Shown here one piece after another: positions 6,131 through 7,381 of a stretch of DNA of 7,381 nt (positions are counted from its first letter, which is position 1; each line of letters opens with the position of its first letter). Source of the stretch: Comamonadaceae bacterium (GTDB taxonomy: Bacteria > Pseudomonadota > Gammaproteobacteria > Burkholderiales > Burkholderiaceae_C). Under the pieces are notes generated by a model. That model made no database searches and was not told where the DNA came from. It was given only the letters and a program-made list of their open reading frames with translations. The position numbers were made by a program, and so were the translations under genes. The stretch lies in NCBI GenBank assembly GCA_013298415.1, contig JAAFHN010000117.1, positions 1 through 7,381 on the forward strand, read 5' to 3'.

Positions 6131-6595
6131 ATGCAAGACCTGGATCGCATCGATTGGCGCATTTTGGGCGCGCTGCAAGAAGACGGGCGTCTGAGCAACT
6201 TGAAGCTCGCCGAACTCGTGGGCCTGTCGCCCACCGCCGTGCTCGCCCGCACGCAGCGGCTGCAACGTGATGGCTACATCTTGGGCTTTGAAGCGCGGCT
6301 CAACCCCGCCAAGCTCGGTCGCGGTATGGCGGTGTTCGTGGAAGTGCATCTGGATCGCACCACGCCCAATGTGTTTGATGCATTCAAAGCCGCCGTGCAG
6401 GCCAACGCCGACATCATGGAATGCCACCTCGTTGCAGGCGGGTTCGACTACCTGCTCAAGCTCAGAGTTGCCGACATGGCCGCCTACCGAGAATTCGCAG
6501 GCCGCGTGCTCTGGCAGCTGCCCGGCGTGCGCGAGACGCGGACTTATGCGGTGATGGAAGAAGTCAAAGAGTCGCGGGGGCTGCCTGTGCCTTGA
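6131..6595 (+). CDS. Lrp/AsnC-family transcriptional regulator, probable PutR-type activator of putA
   Basis: The 154-residue protein has the standard Lrp/AsnC build. Residues 1-60 are a winged helix-turn-helix opening with LDRIDWRILGALQEDGRLS, with the recognition helix around SPTAVLARTQRL. A linker strand (GYILGFEARL) follows, then the RAM (αβ-sandwich) domain at about 65-143, with the signature AGGFDYLLKLRVADMAAYREF and the strand VRETRTYAVM near the end. These proteins form octamers or dimers of dimers and respond to amino acids bound between RAM domains. The gene is divergent from putA, and this PutA has no DNA-binding domain of its own. That is the arrangement in which Lrp-type PutR proteins activate putA in response to proline, so proline is the best guess for the effector. 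Autoregulation through the shared intergenic region is likely. No Shine-Dalgarno sequence is evident. Confidence 0.88.
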   Translation: MQDLDRIDWRILGALQEDGRLSNLKLAELVGLSPTAVLARTQRLQRDGYILGFEARLNPAKLGRGMAVFVEVHLDRTTPNVFDAFKAAVQANADIMECHLVAGGFDYLLKLRVADMAAYREFAGRVLWQLPGVRETRTYAVMEEVKESRGLPVP

Positions 6596-6620
6596 GCCTG
6601 GCGCAGGCAAAATTTCCGCC

Positions 6621-7073
6621 ATGACCGCGCCCAAACCCAACACCGTCGTCTTCGCCAAGAGCGTTGCCAAGCTCGCGGCCTTCTACCAAGCCACACTCGG
6701 CATGCAAGAGTTGGAGCGCGAAAAAGGCCACGTGTTGCTCGATGGCGGCAGCTACCAAATCGTCATCCACGCCATCCCGAAAAAGATCGCTGACCAAATC
6801 CACATCATCGAGCCGCCACAAGTGCGCGAAGAATCGGCGATGAAACCCTGCTACCCCGTTGCGTCGATTGCCGAAGCCCGTGCCCAAGCTGCCTTGCACG
6901 GCGGCCAGATCAAGCCAGCCAGCAAAGAATGGCTCTTCCGCGGCCTGCGCGCCTGCGATGGGTTTGACCCAGAAGGCAATGTGTTTCAGGTGCGCGAAAG
7001 TGCGGCGCTGGACGAAGTGCTTGGTAGTCTTGCGCGCCCAGGTCAGTCGCGCTTGATGCCCGCTGACATTTAG
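6621..7073 (+). CDS. VOC (glyoxalase/bleomycin-resistance-like) superfamily protein
   Basis: This 150-residue protein has two βαβββ halves typical of the vicinal-oxygen-chelate fold. The first half is VVFAKSVAKLAAFYQATLGMQ with the strands HVLLDGGSYQIVIHAI. The second is PVASIAEARAQAALHGGQI followed by RACDGFDPEGNVFQVRE, the common DPEGN..Q(V/L)RE ending in which Glu is a metal ligand in true glyoxalases. The usual N-terminal His/Gln ligand in the first strand is not present, so a canonical metal site is doubtful. The family includes glyoxalases, epimerases, dioxygenases and drug-binding resistance proteins, and the substrate is not predictable. The gene begins 25 bases after the Lrp-type regulator on the same strand and may be co-transcribed with it. 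AAAATTTCCGCC just before the ATG could instead hold a -10 of its own. The last ~15 residues are outside the fold. Confidence 0.78.
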   Translation: MTAPKPNTVVFAKSVAKLAAFYQATLGMQELEREKGHVLLDGGSYQIVIHAIPKKIADQIHIIEPPQVREESAMKPCYPVASIAEARAQAALHGGQIKPASKEWLFRGLRACDGFDPEGNVFQVRESAALDEVLGSLARPGQSRLMPADI

Positions 7074-7095
7074 CGTCGAATCCATTAAAAACTGA

Positions 7096-7221
7096 AGCCG
7101 AAGCCGAGCACCTGAGTGCTTGCTCATCAAGGCCAGCGATTCGCGCAACGGCTCGCCGTTCTTGATCGTGAGCAACGAAACCAGCGGCACCGCGGCGGTG
7201 TTTCGCATTCGGCTGAACTGA
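7096..7221 (+). pseudogene. Possible remnant of a gene 3' end (about 41 codons)
   Basis: Between the VOC gene and the last gene (7074-7320, 247 bases) there is an open stretch between in-frame TGAs at 7093 and 7219. It ends in a segment reading PFLIVSNETSGTAAVFRIRLN. Such a final pattern (strand, Gly-Thr, FRIRL) recalls the last strands of histidine-kinase ATPase domains, but the match is by eye and too short to be sure. No good start codon or ribosome-binding site precedes it. A small hairpin (AGCAC-CTGA-GTGCT, 7107-7120) lies just inside the stretch and lacks the T-run of a terminator. The stretch may equally be non-functional intergenic DNA. Confidence 0.2.
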
Positions 7222-7284
7222 CGGCCACTCCGACCCCACATGCAGATTGGGCAGGGAGCCATGCCCAGATGTCAGTTTTCTGCC

Positions 7285-7314
7285 AAGACAGGGGGGTGCA
7301 GGCGTTCATAGAAT
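7285..7314 (+). promoter_or_regulatory. Probable sigma-70 promoter giving a leaderless mRNA for the last gene
   Basis: AAGACA (7285-7290, 4/6 to the -35 consensus) and TAGAAT (7309-7314, 5/6 to the -10 consensus) are 18 bases apart. The -10 ends 6 bases before the ATG at 7321, so transcription would start at or next to the start codon. No Shine-Dalgarno sequence lies before that ATG, which fits a leaderless transcript. Confidence 0.45.
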
Positions 7315-7320
7315 CGCCGC

Positions 7321-7381
7321 ATGAATCAGGCTCCGCTTCCGGGCTGGCAGGAATGGTTGGCTCGGGCCAGCGGTTCGAGTG
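7321..7381 (+). CDS. Start of an unidentified gene, truncated by the window end
   Basis: Only the first 20 codons are visible (MNQAPLPGWQEWLARASGSS), open to the window edge. The start is supported by the promoter-like hexamers that end 6 bases upstream and by the absence of an alternative ATG nearby. The N-terminus is not hydrophobic, so a signal peptide or immediate membrane segment is not indicated. The family cannot be told from this length. Confidence 0.5.
   Translation, partial: MNQAPLPGWQEWLARASGSS

Noticed and set aside
6564..7262. 232-codon minus-strand open frame opposite the VOC gene
   Set aside because: The plus-strand VOC fold with its DPEGN motif is the better explanation; the minus frame has no domain signs and spans the intergenic region.

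Overview
The window looks like chromosomal DNA from a GC-rich betaproteobacterium, most likely Burkholderiales (Comamonadaceae-like). The reasons are the protein types, GC-rich codon use, and dispersed repeats with a TTCGACAAGCTCAGGGCGAA-type core, which are abundant in that group. This placement is inference, since no marker gene is present.

Layout: bases 1-240 are the 3' end of an acetoacetyl-CoA synthetase gene. They are followed on the same strand by a small unknown membrane protein (282-797), the ribosome-rescue hydrolase ArfB (898-1308), and a secreted NMT1/THI5-like solute-binding protein with no transporter genes beside it (1442-2473). Converging on that gene from the other strand is a large bifunctional proline dehydrogenase / P5C dehydrogenase, putA (5873 to 2508). 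An Lrp/AsnC regulator (6131-6595) is divergent from putA, with a VOC/glyoxalase-like protein close behind it (6621-7073). The last 300 bases hold a short possible gene remnant, a promoter-like pair of hexamers and the first 20 codons of an unidentified gene.

The Lrp-type gene divergent from a putA that lacks its own DNA-binding domain is the known PutR-PutA arrangement. The regulator probably senses proline and switches on its two-step oxidation to glutamate through the AT-rich part of the 5874-6130 intergenic region.

The unusual part is the invasion of putA and its leader by short repeats. (a) An in-frame array in the P5CDH half encodes two tandem 28-residue superunits, each built as 8+8+12 residues (84 bp, 72/84 identical). 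(b) It adjoins a long inverted repeat. (c) Two diverged copies of a 64-nt element (41/64 identical, ungapped) lie at two different places in putA and are read in different frames. (d) The same palindromic repeat family recurs as a cluster in the putA leader. (e) A nine-run G tract on the template strand spans the likely putA start codon. The catalytic residues of both PutA domains are intact and the frame is open, so this looks like a translated repeat insertion that is being tolerated, not an obvious pseudogene.
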